A stretch of 64,000 nt of DNA from Vespula vulgaris (lineage: Eukaryota; Arthropoda; Insecta; Hymenoptera; Vespidae), in NCBI RefSeq assembly GCF_905475345.1, contig NC_066586.1, positions 19,584,812-19,648,811 on the forward strand, read 5' to 3'. Of the stretch, positions 12,786 to 26,185 are shown piece after piece. The translations under genes and the position numbers were made by a program. The first letter of the stretch is position 1. Every line of letters begins with the position of its first letter. Under the pieces are notes generated by a model that was given only the letters and a program-made list of their open reading frames with translations, searched no databases and was not told the origin of the DNA.

Positions 12786-13476
12786 AATGTCTCAATAAAC
12801 GTAAAACGATAAAGTTCTATATTTCGATATCTTCGTCTTCTTTCCTCAAATAATTATATGTAATATTAGTTTGACAAATCTGCACACTTAATTATCATCA
12901 TTTGTAAACTAAACAATCACGAAGTTCAGAGTTTCTAGAATCGACAAATACTTTCGTCGGTAAATAAAAAAGTTTAAACGAATGTTAACTATAGGGAATT
13001 TTTTTATTAATAATTGGTAATAATTGCAATAAATTTTTTATTAATTTGTAACATACGAGGAATATAAAAAAAAGATAGTGTAGATATAAGTGATAAATAT
13101 TAATAAGTAATATTTGTAATTTTTATGAAATGTAAAAAACTATAACCTTAAGGCAGTTCTCCCTCGTAAAAAGAAATGTATATATAATAAGAAATATATA
13201 TATATATAATGATATATATAAAGATATATACATAAATGGTACCTTTCGAAGAATATTACTATGTAAACCCTATATAAAATAATTTCGATAGTTCACCAAT
13301 ATTTCCGATAAAAATGAATGTACTTTATCTTTGATGATAAACAAAATCTCAGTAATTTATCTCTGTTACACTGCGCATGTCATTTAATAGAATCCCTGAC
13401 TTGTTGTAACATCGTCATTGTGATTTTTTAGAAATCTATTTAAATATTTCTTTATAATTTAATATACATATATAAA
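12786..13476. promoter_or_regulatory. Divergent promoter region, CDC50 and LTA4H-like
   Basis: 691 bp separate the two start codons. A CTGCGCATGT element at 13371-13380 resembles half of the palindromic NRF-1/Erect wing site (TGCGCATGCGC). An AT dinucleotide run lies at about 13180-13230. No TATA box is evident near either start. Confidence 0.5.
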
Positions 13477-16154
13477 ATGGCTTTAAGCGAGAATGATCCA
13501 AATTCATTTTCTAGGCCAGGTATTTCATATTCGCGTCTTATCATTAATTATATAGTATATTATAATAAATATGTTCGATGCATATTATATGTTTAATGCA
13601 TATCATTATCAAAATTGTATAAAATATAAAAACCGATATATATACATTTATAACGTTTTTATTAGCAATTATTTTAAATAAATATTTACAGATCTGGCAG
13701 TTGTAACTCATGTTCATCTAGAGTTAAATGTTGATTTTAATAGAAAAGTTTTGTCAGGTAAAGCAATTCTAGACATAGAAAAAAAAGGTGCTACAAATAC
13801 AGTGGTAAGAAATCAATCGAATTACACCTTTCTATTATTTTTCCATCTTTTATGTCACACAACGTATATATATATATATATACATGTATGTATATATATA
13901 CACACAAACACACACATATAATATTAACTATGTTATATTAAATATTTAGATTTTAGATAATCGTGATCTTATCATATTATCAGTTATAAATGTTGATAAT
14001 GGATCCACTCTAAACTATAAAATAGAAAATGATATTGGATATGGCTCTAAGTTTATTATAGAATTACCAACACCTATAGATGCATCTAATGAAAATGATA
14101 CAAGGTAATAATTGAATTATTTGTTTATAGTTTTATTAATAATTAAAAAATTTTATCTTCAGATACAAATTTGAAATTAACTATGAGACATCATCAGATG
14201 CAACTGGTTTACAATGGTTGACACCTGAACAAACAGCTGGAGGAAAATATCCTTATTTATTTTCTCAATGTGAGGTAAATATTTTATTTATATTTTAATT
14301 ATTAGAGAAAAAAAATTATTTTTATTATACATGAATTAATCATATTGAATAATGTTGTGAAGGCTATACATGCTAGATCTGTGCTACCTTGTCAAGATAC
14401 ACCATCTGTTAAATTCACTTATTCTGCTAAGGTAAACAAATATTTAATGTAGTATAACAAAAAAATATGAATCTATTTAACAAATGCAGTAAATTATTTA
14501 GATATCAGCACCACAAGAGATGACAGTATTAATGTCTGCTTTATTAGATGATGTTACAAATTCTGAAACAACAAAAATATATAGATTTCACCAACCTATT
14601 CCAATACCATCATACTTAATAGCTATTGCAGTAGGTGTATTAGCATCTAAAAAGATTGGTCCTAGAAGTACTGTCTGGGCTGAGCAAGAGTATATAGATC
14701 GTAGTGCATATGAATTTGCAGAAACTGAGACTATGTTACAAATTGCTGAACAAATATGTGGACCCTATGTGTGGGGTATGATATTATTTTATAAAAAATG
14801 TATATTTTTAGTAATTAATTATTTTTATATAATATTATCTTCAATAGGTGTATATGACTTATTAGTGCTCCCACCAAGCTTTCCATTTGGAGGAATGGAA
14901 AATCCATGTCTAACATTTGTCACACCAACTCTTCTTGCTGGAGATCGTTCTCTAGCTAATGTAGTAGCTCATGAAATTGCACATAGCTGGACTGGGAACT
15001 TAGTAACAAATGCAAATTTTGAACATTTTTGGTTGAATGAAGGTTTCACAATGTTTGTTGAGAGAAAAATAAATGGAAGGATGTTTGGTGAAAAGTACCG
15101 CCAATTTAGTGCATTAAATGGACTTAAATCTTTGGAAGAATGTGTCAGTAAAAAAAATATTGACATATTATTCTATATGTTTACTCAGAAAACATTATAT
15201 ATAAGATATGAGTAGCATTTATTATAGAGATTTTTTTACAGATTGAAACACTTGGAAAATCAAATCAGATAACAAATTTAGTTCCAAACTTAATAGGGAT
15301 CAATCCTGATGATTCATTTTCAGTTGTACCTTATGAAAAAGGTCATACACTTTTATTTTATTTAGAACAATTATTGGGTGGTTCAGATGTATTTGAACCT
15401 TTCTTAAAGTCATATTTAAATACATATGAATATAAAAGTATAATTACTAATAACTGGAAGGAATATCTATACAAGTATTTTCCAAATAAGATTGAGGTAA
15501 TAATATTATGGCACTAAAAATAAAAAAATTTTAAACACACGAAATTTTTATTTCAGCTATTAGATTCAGTGGATTGGAATGCATGGTTTAATACACCTGG
15601 CATGCCACCAGTAATTCCAAATTATGATAAAAGTTTAGCTATTGCCTGCACTGAATTAGCACAAAAATGGATTTCATGGGAAGAAACTACTACATCACCT
15701 TTTGACAAAAATGATATACAAAATTTAACTGCAATTCAAAAGATAACATTTTTAGCTGAGTTACGTGCATCGTCCACTATTTTGTCATTAAAAAAACTTG
15801 AAACTATGCAAGATACATATGATTTTAATTCTATAAAAAATGCTGAAATAAGGTAAATTAAGTATAAAATTTCATGCGTAATAACATATCTACATTTTTT
15901 ATTAATATTTCCGTATATCTAGATTTTTATGGTTACGCTTATGTATAAAAAGTCGTTGGGCATCGAAAGTATCAGATGCTTTAGATTTTGCAACAGAACA
16001 AGGACGATTGAAATTTGTTCGCCCGATATTTCGTGACCTTTACAAATGGGAGGAAATGCGTCAGACTGCAGTGGATACATATTTAAAAAATAAAAATAAA
16101 ATGATGTATGTTACTGCACATATGGTAGCTAAAGATCTTCATCTTAATGACTGA
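13477..16154 (+). CDS. LTA4H: Leukotriene A4 hydrolase-type M1 aminopeptidase
   Basis: Ten exons close in frame to 614 residues (human 611): 13477-13519, 13692-13804, 13950-14104, 14163-14274, 14363-14431, 14502-14775, 14848-15143, 15242-15496, 15557-15852 and 15923-16154. It carries the M1 substrate motif GGMEN at about residue 270 and the zinc site HEIAHSWTGN with the third ligand in LNEGFTMF (about 296-319), matching human H295, H299 and E318. PYEKGHTLLFYLEQLLGG and the C-terminal armadillo-like domain are also present. In vertebrates the enzyme has aminopeptidase and epoxide hydrolase activity; insects are not known to use leukotriene B4 signalling, so a cytosolic tripeptide aminopeptidase role is the safer inference. 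The seventh exon uses the donor TGT/GTCAGT. Confidence 0.94.
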
Positions 16155-16294
16155 AAAATTATGTAATTTTGTCAATAATGTATTTTTGTAATAAATAATT
16201 GGCTTTTCATATTCTGAAAATACGAATCTTTAAAAATCAATTTTTTTTTTTTATCTAAATTAATTTCAATGGATACAATCACTAATTTATTCAA

Positions 16295-16331
<37 letters not shown>

Positions 16332-16588
16332 CATACAGATTGTTTATTAACGCATATTAATATTTATTAACTATTATTATTTCATAAAAGTTAATAATTC
16401 AGAGCGGATTTTATGCGCATGCGTATTAGTATGACGTTTTCGATCGCATGCGCATGAATTACAAAATGTTATGGATGTGAGGAAGTAGAATATTCGGTTT
16501 CCGATTAATGTTAATTTGTGTAAAGTACGTTTTATAAACATATACGTAATTTATAAGTAAAAATTTATTAATTAATAAATAAATAATT
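16155..16588 (+). promoter_or_regulatory. Prefoldin 4 promoter with two NRF-1/Ewg-like palindromes
   Basis: Between the LTA4H stop and the prefoldin ATG are a TA microsatellite (about 16297-16330), then TGCGCATGCG at 16414-16423 and CGCATGCGCATG at 16445-16456. Between the two is TGACGTTT, a CRE-like half site. The palindromes match the NRF-1 (insect Erect wing) consensus closely. They lie 130-175 bp before the ATG, where a housekeeping promoter is expected. Confidence 0.6.
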
Positions 16589-17274
16589 ATGGCCGGAGGA
16601 AAAACAGAACAAGGTGGATTTCAACCAGTAAGTGAATCGCTACAGGTGTCTTATTACAATATTAGAAAGGTTAATTTATTCTTAACGTTTACAGGATTCC
16701 GATGTTCATATTACTTACGACGATCAACAGAAAATCAACAGATTTGCAAGACAAAATGCTAAATTGGAAGATTATAAAGAAGAACTTAAACTTAAACAAG
16801 TGATTAGAAAAGATAATCTATTTTTATATCGTTTTGCTAATTCATAGCCTTATTTGGTCATACGTCGTTTAATTTTATGTAACATTGACGAAACTGAATC
16901 ACTTTTTTATATTCACAGAATGAATTGAAAAATTTAGAAGATGCTTGTGATGAGTTGACTCTTGCAGATGATGATGTTAAGATACCATATTATATTGGAG
17001 AAGTTTTTGTTTATCAAGATATTGAAAAAACACAGGTGTTTATAATCCATAAATGGAAATGGAATTGTAATTCTAAAATATGTATTTTAACACTATATGT
17101 TAAATGTATTTATGATTTCAGAACTGTTTAGAAAATGCTAAAGAAAAAAAGAAAGCAGAGATAGCAAGTTTAGAAAGTAAATGCGATGAACTAAAATCAT
17201 TGATGAGTGAATTGAAAACTCAGTTATATGCAAAGTTTGGCAATCATATAAACTTAGAAAGGGAAGAAGACTGA
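16589..17274 (+). CDS. Pfdn4: Prefoldin subunit 4
   Basis: Four exons, all phase 0, give 137 residues (human PFDN4 134): 16589-16627, 16695-16799, 16919-17035 and 17122-17274. The family signature VHITYDDQQKINRFARQN lies near the start, followed by KLKQNELKNLEDACDELTLAD, PYYIGEVF and a long C-terminal coiled coil. It is a beta-type subunit of the heterohexameric prefoldin chaperone, which passes nascent actin and tubulin to the CCT chaperonin. The second donor is the weaker GTGATT. Confidence 0.94.
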
Positions 17275-18550
17275 ATTATTTAAAATAGTTTCTAATAAAG
17301 AAAAAGTTTGTATCAACAATTTGACATATAAAACTATTTCTATTCTGGCTATAACAATTGACTGCTGATTTCCAAAGTTATTGTCATTCAATACATGAAA
17401 AAAAATAATACATGAGTATATCTTTAATATGTATTTTTCCTTATTACATATATATACATATATATATATTTTTTAGTATAATTATATTAGTTTTTATTTT
17501 GGTTTAAGAAATTTAATCCCATTGGGAAAAAATAAGTTGAAAGAAAATCATTTTCAACATTGATTATTTTTTTATTATTTAAGTATTAATCAGTTATCTT
17601 TAAATATATAACATGTTAATAAAAAATAACACAGGAGAATATAAAAGATAAAAAATGATTGTGTGCTAAATACTGCTACAAATTTTGGATTATAGCCAAG
17701 TTATTTGTACTTAGTATATTCACATTCATGTTACAATATAAGTATTAGATCTTCTATTTCCTACATAAAATTTTCCATAAGTACTTCTAATATCTCTATA
17801 AATTTATTTTTCAAGAATAAAATAAATTTACATTATATTAATCATTTATTTTTGTTTTGTTTTAATAAATTAATAAAAATATTGAATCTTTATATATTTG
17901 TATCTATTATATTTCAAGCAAATTTTAAATGGCTTGAATACTAGAAATGATTTCTTCCTATTTTCAGCACTTAAATGTGTACAATATCACAAAAATATAA
18001 TAATATAATATTTTTACGTTTGTTTTTTATTACTTGTAGATCATATATGGTACTATTTAAAAATGCAAAATTATATTTTTAATTATACAAACAAAATATG
18101 TAGTGTAGTATTGACATAATAAATTTCTAATAGATTAAATTACACTAAGAGTGTAGTTGCTTTGATTGTGTAGTTAACAGTCTTTAGTTCCCTCTTTCAT
18201 TTTCCTAGAGGTAATTTTAGTCTCACCTCATAGTCTTAATCTTAGTACATGTACTACTTTGGCCAATGCAATAGCCAGTAATTTTTTGAGTAAGCAACTT
18301 CTAATAAAGTACATATTTATTACAAGTATAGAAATTTGTTGAATAAAAAAGTGATGTTAATATAAATAAAAAAATTAAATAGTAATGTGAATATTAATAT
18401 ATAATTTTATTAATTTATTCTTTAAATGTATGATTTTATATATTTTTTACTGATTGTAATTCCAATATTGTTTACAGCTTTGTAGAAATTATATCTAATT
18501 TTATTTCAAAGTAAATTGTTGTTACTTTTATAACATCTTATGATTATAAT
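17275..18550. other. Intergenic and UTR stretch between prefoldin 4 and SMYD4-like
   Basis: Very AT-rich, with no supported gene. It holds the prefoldin 3' UTR and the SMYD4 promoter or leader. A short TA run is at about 17448-17471. The frame at 17705-17944 is compositional and has no domain. Confidence 0.5.
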
Positions 18551-20756
18551 ATGGATCTAGCAAAAGAGTTAATATTGAATCTTAAACAAAAGAATGTATC
18601 ACATGTGGGATATGGCTTACAAAAGGAATGTGAAGCTCTTATTGGACATATTTTACAAAATATGGTAAAATCTCAATTACCACCATTAAATGTTGAAAGA
18701 AAAAATGCAGATGATGCAATTAGATATAGAGAAGAAGGTAAATAAAAACTTTCTTACTATACTTTTATTTTATACGAGTAAAAATTTCTTTTTTTTAATT
18801 TAGGAAATCAACATTTTGTTGTGGGTGATGACATTGATGCTATAGAGAGTTATACTAAAAGTTTAGCATATGCTAACAATAAAGAGTTAATGGCATATGC
18901 ACATGCAAATAGATCTGCAGCTTTGTTCAGAAAAGAAATGTACAAAGAATGTTTGATAGATATTGATGCTGCTTTATTATGTGGATATCCAGATAATAAA
19001 AGAAAAAGACTTAAGGAAAGAGGAGCCAAAGCGATCGATGAACTTAAGAAAATTTTACAAATATCCGAGGATAAATGCACTAACGTTGAAAAAATTATAG
19101 ATCAAATTTGTTTAAATCAAGATACAAAAGAAGATATTACAAAAACAGATACTAATGATATTATACATGCTAATGACAAGAATAAAGAAAAAAATTTATT
19201 GCCTGATAATCAATATCATGAAAAACGATTTTTTAATATCAATCATTTACCAATCAAATGTACAACACAAAAGCCAAGATATTTAGAGAAAGAAGGTTCT
19301 TTATTTCTCGCTTATGGTCCAAATAAAGAGTGCCCTGCTGCCAGCGATGGTATCAAAATTGGTTTTTCTAAAGAATTTGGACGTCATTTTGTAGCTACAA
19401 AAAATTTTAATCCAGGAGATATAATTACCATCGAAAATCCGTATGCACACGTCATCTATGAGGAAAGGTATAGTGACATTTTAATAAAATTAATTTTTAA
19501 ATTATTTAATAATTAAATTAATTTTTAAATGATTTTAATATTATAGGTTTTATACACATTGTCATCAATGTCTTTCAAGATGTTATAATTTAATACCATG
19601 CTCAAATTGTCCAATTGCACAATATTGTTCAGAAGAATGTAAGAAGATAGCTTGGGATATGGCTCATATGACAGAATGTCCAATTTTGGTACTATTAAAA
19701 AATTTATTGAATGTTGATAAAGACAAGATAAGAATGCTTACTAAAATTATTAGACTCTTAATTGTAGTAACAGAAAATGGTTCCAAGATAAAGGAATTAC
19801 AAGAAGATATGAAAATTGCTGAATCCAATCCTGGTATTTTTATATTTTTAATATTTGATATATTACACAATTAGCATAACATACTTAAATGTAATTGTTT
19901 ATCTTTAGATAGCAGAACAGCAGGTTTTACAGATGAGGGTGTATTCTATAATTTTAGTGCTCGATCTGCTTTAAGTCTTGCAACAAATATGATTACTAGA
20001 CCATTGATCGGTATCAGTGCATTTGCATGTATTTCAGCTCTTGCTACTATTCTTCTAGCTACACAAACTAATTTCTTTGGCAAAAAATATGAAATAGATT
20101 ATTTGGAAGATATAAGTGAATTTTCTGATTTAAGATTTTGTGGTAGTATTATGTTTCGAGCTTGTGTTATTATGTCTTCTAATTGTTTTTCAGTAAGTTT
20201 TATAAATATGTAAAATGTATGTGATACTTTCTTGTCATTTCACTTTTTGTTTTACTTTTGTTAGGTACAACAAGAGCCAGGAATAAAATCTGGGTCAGGG
20301 TTATATGTAACACACAGTTTGTACAATCATTCATGTAGTCCAAATACGTTTAGACATTTTGAAGGACTGACTATGATTACTCGTGCGTTACATCCAATTT
20401 TATCAGGAGATCAAGTTTTTACAAGTTATGGCCCTGAATATGCATATATGCCACGTTTAGAAAGGAAAGAAAAAATAATGCAAGATTATTTTTTTGATTG
20501 TCAATGTCCTGCATGTGTATTTAATTGGCCCGTATATACCGAGATACTTCGTAATCACATTGGTTCGATTACCAAAAATAAGCAACTTGTAGAAGAATTA
20601 AAACCCTTTAAACAAAGATTGCTTAAGAATATTTACGATATTGATGCAGTAAAAAACGTTCTTAATATTTTATTTAAAGAAGTATCTCAACCATGTGAGG
20701 AGATAGTTCATGCAGAACAATATCTAAAAAGTTATTATTTAGGTAAATTTAAGTGA
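18551..20756 (+). CDS. SMYD4: SMYD4-like SET and MYND domain protein
   Basis: Five exons give 637 residues if the last runs to the TGA at 20756: 18551-18737, 18804-19467, 19547-19833, 19909-20192 and 20265-20756. TPR-like helices occupy residues about 60-140 (GNQHFVVGDDIDAIESYTKS). The SET domain starts at about 250 and is split by a MYND zinc finger (HCHQCLSRC, CPIAQYCSEEC) at about 287-325. The SET core continues with SLYNHSCSPNTFRHF and FTSYGPEYAYMPRLERK, then the post-SET Cys cluster FDCQCPAC. SMYD4 members are probable lysine methyltransferases or cofactors; fly Smyd4 acts in muscle. The end is uncertain: TTAG/GTAAAT at 20742 looks like a donor, and the C-terminal TPR part seen in human SMYD4 (804 residues) is missing. 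Confidence 0.82.
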
Positions 20757-22444
20757 TTTAAATTATTTAAAACAAAATAATAATCGCTTGGCTTGCTTAC
20801 ATATAATGGCTTATTTATATGCTTTACAAAAACTGCTTTATTTTCCTTAATACCCATGCAGCTTCTTATAAACTAGCTCCAATAAAGTTGCTTTTCTTGC
20901 ATTAACAAATATTGATTTTTTAAGTATTTTGCTATTGTTTTATTTATAAACATATGGAAAGAGTTAGTGCTATTAATGACATAAACAATGAACTTGTGTA
21001 TTATATATTATATATTTTGTTTTTTAGATCCGTAATACATGGGTTTAAATATTGAACAGTACATTTAATAAAAGACACGAAATCTTTTTAAAAATTTTTT
21101 ATTTAAGTTATATGTATATTTTGCTAGATGACACTAAATACATGCACATCATTTTTACATCAACTTGAAGAAATGTATTGTGTGATATATATATATATAC
21201 ATATACATATATATATTGATATATCTATACATATATATGTATACAGACACACATTTATTTATTTATCAATCAATGTCAATATGAAGAAATTACAGTAAAC
21301 TAATGTGTACATGTAACTATATCATGAACATTGTAAGTTTGTAACAATACTTTACCTTTTAAAAAAGTAAGTATATTTTATTCCTATTAATAGTAAGAAA
21401 GAAATCTATATAATTAATGAAAAGAAATATTTGTTAATGGAAAGAAATGCATTATATTGTCACATTTAAAAGATGAAATTATTTTTACGAGATGCAAATA
21501 TTTTTACCAGGATTTGAGAAATTCATATTTAATAATTCATTATGATAGTGTAAAGTTTATAAATTATATAAAAAAATCATTAAAGATATATATACATAAA
21601 AATTGATTTAGTTGCATATGGTATTCTATATATTATTTAAAAAATGTAATTGTCTTCTTATTAATGGAAAATATTTTTACATTACTTATATCAAGTAAAA
21701 GAAATAATCTTTAATATTACTGCTACTCCTAGAAAACAATGAAAGGCCGATTAAGTTTATAATATCATTATATTGCATATAAGACATTATGTGTAACTGA
21801 ACAAATTAATATCGCGTTCATGTTAAATTAAAATCATATCATATCATACCATAACTTTTATACTGAGTTAATAATGAAATCATATAGTAGCAGTACACAC
21901 ACGTACACGTATGTGTGTGAATGAGTGTATGTGTAGAGATATACACACACGCTATCATTTCTGATTATTTATATCAAAGAATGAGACATTTACAATTAAA
22001 AAATTTGTATACTGCTATTATACCGAGTCCCTATTAAATGTAACTTCAAATATAGATTCAATAAGATATTCGATTTTTTTTACATTATTTAACAAAATTT
22101 TTCAATAGTGTACAGATATTACATAGATGTGATTAAAAGTAATATGATCATGAATAATTTAGGTAAACTTTGAGGATTCTGTTAATTATAAAAGAATATT
22201 CTAGTATGTAAAGCATTGTGGTTTTAATATGATTGGATGCAAAGAAGAAAGCATTTTATAAATAATTAAAATATAGGGATACAGTATGCAGTATTGAGTA
22301 TAAGAAAATGACTTATGTCATTTTCCTACAATTTTTATAAAGTGTGCAATATATTTGTCATTGAATAAGGTAGCAAAAAATGAGTGATTAAGAACAAAAT
22401 GGTTCGAGTAGTTAACAAAGTTTTATGAATTACTGTGAAGCTAG
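20757..22444. other. 3' regions of SMYD4-like and NCOA5-like (convergent)
   Basis: No supported coding sequence. A possible terminal SMYD4 exon after CCCATGCAG at about 20862 would read only 14 residues before a stop. The rest is AT-rich UTR with a mixed TA tract (21186-21240) and a CA/GT tract (21895-21950). Confidence 0.45.
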
Positions 22445-25400
22445 TTAAAAACGACCAATATTAGGAAAAGCTGCAAAAAGAGGTGTTGTTGTTGCTGCTG
22501 CTGCTGGTTGTTGGTCACCAATGCTTTTGAGCAAATTGCCTTGTAACAAACTGTCAAGAGCCTTTTGAACCGTTGGATCATTTAATAATGGCGATGGTGA
22601 AACTCCCGTTGTAGTTGTAGAAGTCGTTGATGCTGATGTGGCATTTGTTGATGCTGCTGGCATAACATGATGTGTTCATGAAGTCGGTGGGTACAAGCCC
22701 AGACAAAGTATGATTTGAAGTTCGTTCGCTTTGACCACACTGTGCCGCAATTTCACAAAACACCACTTTGCACTCAATTAATTTCAAAGCGTACGAAGTT
22801 CGTTCTGATTAAGAACAATCGTAATTGCACGTAAGAACGCGCACGTAATAACTTCTTCAAGAGAAGTTTTATTCACGGATAAAAAACGGAAATTGCATAG
22901 CAAAAGTCCGTATACGCGGTATTAAAATAAAGAGAAGATAAATTTTGACGTGTGTCACGCAGGAATTATCTTCCCTAATGTATAAAAAATTTCATAAAGT
23001 ATTGTGTGTAAGATATGATTTGTACCACAGTACAATAAAGGAAATAGAATCCTTTATAATCATTAGAAAAAACTCAGCATAACTGCAGTTTTACTATAAA
23101 ATAATAACACTAAGCTTATGCTTCAGTGTACTATACTAAATACATAAATTGTCAGTATAAATTTTTTACATGAAATAACTAAATATTAAAATGAAGAAAA
23201 TGATAATAAAAAAATAATATAATTTTAATATTTGTTGCTAGCAAAAATTAATGATGGGATACCTATTAGATATTTGATTTAACATTCAATGTTGAACTGT
23301 CCTGATTTATTGATACTATCACACCAATAATATCTATATTACAAAAATTATTGGAGTACCAAATAGTGTATATATAGAATTTAAAGTTTATCAGTGTAAT
23401 TCTATATCTTTTACCTGTTCCCCAATTAGCTGGAGGGACAGGAGCCGGTGCTGGTGTTGGTGCTGGAACTGGACTGGGTGCTGGAGCTGACGAGTTGCTT
23501 TTATTGCTATTCAAAATATTAAGTATTCTCGATTGTAGCTCAGCCTGTTTTGGATCATTAACTGTCAATGTTGTAGCTGGTAAGTCTTTTGCATCACCCA
23601 ATTCTACTTGTACTTGTTCTTCTCTTTTAACTTCGAGATATTTTATAACTCTGTCATATTGTAGTACAGTCAACTGACGATTATCTGCTAACATATTTAG
23701 GAGGACTTGGATGGCGTCAGGATGACGCTCGATCGCAAGAGGTGTATTAAGAGGAACTGAACGACCCCCTGCTTTGTAATTAGCAAAATCCCTTGATATT
23801 AAATTAATAGCATCTTCAACGGGCATATTTCTGTGTTCTATAAATCAATTAAAATTATACATGTGCAAATATGCATTTGCATATAGTTTAAGTAACTGAA
23901 CAATTAAAATTAATTACCTTGAGGTAAACCATGTAAAATGTTAAGTGTGAGAGAGTGATGTTCCTGATTAATAGGAGTCACTACTACAGCATATAAACAA
24001 CCACGACTTGCTATATTACCAAGAACACGGCTCAAGAGAACATCTTCATTTGGAAATAATAGATCTACAGTTAAACCTACTTTCTTCAAACGCATTTCAA
24101 TGGCTTCTGCATATTCTCTATAATTACATATAATTTGTTATAATACATGTAAAGAATATTTATTAGTAAAAAATATCAACTTACGTTAATGCTTTATTAA
24201 CTACTATAATTTCACAGTCATTTTTTTCAGCTGCAATTGTTGAATAATCTGTATTTGCAGAGTTTCTAAAAAACATATATTTCTGTAAAATGCTATTCCA
24301 TTTTTAATATCAATACTTTTATAAAAAATTTTTACCCAAAGCTTATATTCATATCTCGTGGACCAGAATTTTTGAAATCGTCATAACGAGAGCTACTATC
24401 ATTAAAAGAATCTCTTCCTCCAAAAGTGTTGCTACGTAGTCTGTCATTCGGTTTATGATCCCAATCACGACCACTTTTATCATCTATACGAGTGCTTCTA
24501 TTAATGGGACTACGATCTCTAAAATTGTTCCCAGAAGAATTATCTCTATTTTTATTTCTATTTTTTCCACCTCTAGTGCCTCGTAATCTACCACCTCCAC
24601 CAGGAGTAGTACCTCCTCCACCTCCACTGCCTGAATTTTGATTACCACCAGGTATATTTTGATTACGATTTTGGTTGCCACCTGGCCTATTTTGATTCGT
24701 AGCAAGGCCAAACTGATTATTTCCACCTCTATTCTGATTACCTGGACCGCTACCAAATGATTCATTTCCACTTCTGTTTTGATTACCAGTACCAAACTGA
24801 TTGCTGTTTCTATTCTGATTATTATTATTAAATTGATCATTATTTCCACGATGTTGGTTCATATTGCCAAATTGATCATTTGTACTATCTCTGCTCTGAT
24901 TTCCATCAATGAATTGACTTGTCATGGAACTGTTTCCTTTTAAATTGCTACCAAATTGATTATCATTACCAAGATTTTGGCTTGTATTATTAAAGCCTTG
25001 ACCTCCACTACTAAAGGAGTCATTTGCATTGTTAAAATGATTGTTTGTGCTACCAAATTGATTATTAGAGCTACCCTGTGGTTTTCCTAGTCCACTGTTA
25101 GCACTACCTATACCAGAACCACCTATACTTCCAGAATTATTTATACCTCCGCTATTATTTCCTCCACCTGTATTATTACTACCAGATTGAGAATCTTTTT
25201 TTGCAGGTCTAACATCTATGAAAAAAAATTTGTTGATTCAACGGTACTTACAAGGTTTAAATAATGTATTAAAATTTGGGAGAGAACAAATAAAAAGATT
25301 TTCTACCTATTCTTCTGCCTTTGAACATTGCTCCATTTTCATTCTGAATAGCTTTCTGAGCAGATTGTTCTTCTTCAAATTGAACAAAACCAAATCCTCG

Positions 25401-25541
25401 ATTTATCAGTGATCCCACAATAGTTCCATATTTTGAAAAGTGTTCTTCTAGTTCATGTTTTGTCATGTCATCTGTTTGTAAATGTCCTACGAATATGCGG
25501 CTACTAACGGTAGCAGGATCTTTTAAAAGACGCGCACTCAT
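22445..25541 (-). CDS. NCOA5: NCOA5-like RNA-binding coactivator
   Basis: Six exons close in frame to 676 residues: 25541-25307, 25215-24336, 24265-24185, 24117-23918, 23837-23415 and 22656-22445. An RRM lies at residues 13-78 (RIFVGHLQTDD as RNP2, RGFGFVQFE as RNP1). Exon 2 is a 290-residue low-complexity region rich in Asn, Gly, Gln and Phe, then Arg/Gly. An anticodon-binding-like domain follows (EIIVVNKAL, AEAIEMRLKKVGLTVDLLFP, YAVVVTPINQEHHSLTLNIL), the hallmark of NCOA5. The end has a Pro/Ala linker and SPSPLLNDPTVQKALDSLL. NCOA5 is a nuclear receptor coactivator and RNA-associated nuclear protein. The last acceptor is uncertain: a CAG/CAG tandem fits the phase but has a poor pyrimidine tract. 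Confidence 0.83.
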
Positions 25542-26113
25542 TTTGAATTAATTTTTTATCTTATACACAAACACTGTAAACAATTTTAATATATTATAAT
25601 GTATTATATCATTTCCATGTCCAATGTTGTAATGGATAATTCGTTAGATGTTGCAAACAATTTGTGAGTGTGAGGTTATATCTTAATACAAAAATACTTA
25701 CGTTATTACAGTTCAGTTATTTATTCCAAATATGAATATGACAAAAATATGATTCAATAAGAAATCTATGGAATTCGTATTAATTTTTCGATTTTGACAA
25801 TAGTACACACCCATTGAAATCTTATTTTCTCCCAAATATAAACCGCCACTAAACAAATGAGCGCTGTACTTCAACACATCAACGCTACACATAATAAATT
25901 TGATTCATAAAAACGACACGGTCAGCTGATGGCGCTGAATGTTATGTCCGACTTTAAGAAACGCAACAATATCTGATGATGAGATTTCTCGTTATTGTTG
26001 TTTCTAAAAAAATTTAATATATTTTCGTATATTATTCATATGTTTTAATTAATATATAAAATAAGCATTTTTAAGAATAAAAATTACGAAATTTAATAAA
26101 AATTAAAATTGCC

Positions 26114-26185
26114 AGGTCCCACCGAGATTTGAACTCGGATCGCTGGATTCAGAGTCCAGAGTGCTAACCATTACACCATGGGACC
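26114..26185 (-). tRNA. tRNA-Gln (anticodon CTG)
   Basis: On the minus strand a 72-nt cloverleaf folds with acceptor stem GGTCCCA/TGGGACC, D arm TGGTGTAATGGTTAGCA, and anticodon stem CTGGA/TCCAG around loop CTCTGAA (anticodon CTG, reads CAG). The T arm contains GTTCAAATC (B box), and discriminator T follows. No intron is present. It lies alone between the NCOA5 and THUMPD1 genes. Confidence 0.96.

Noticed and set aside
18850..19080. Minus-strand frame opposite SMYD4
   Set aside because: Shadow of the TPR-coding exon, which matches SMYD4 on the plus strand.
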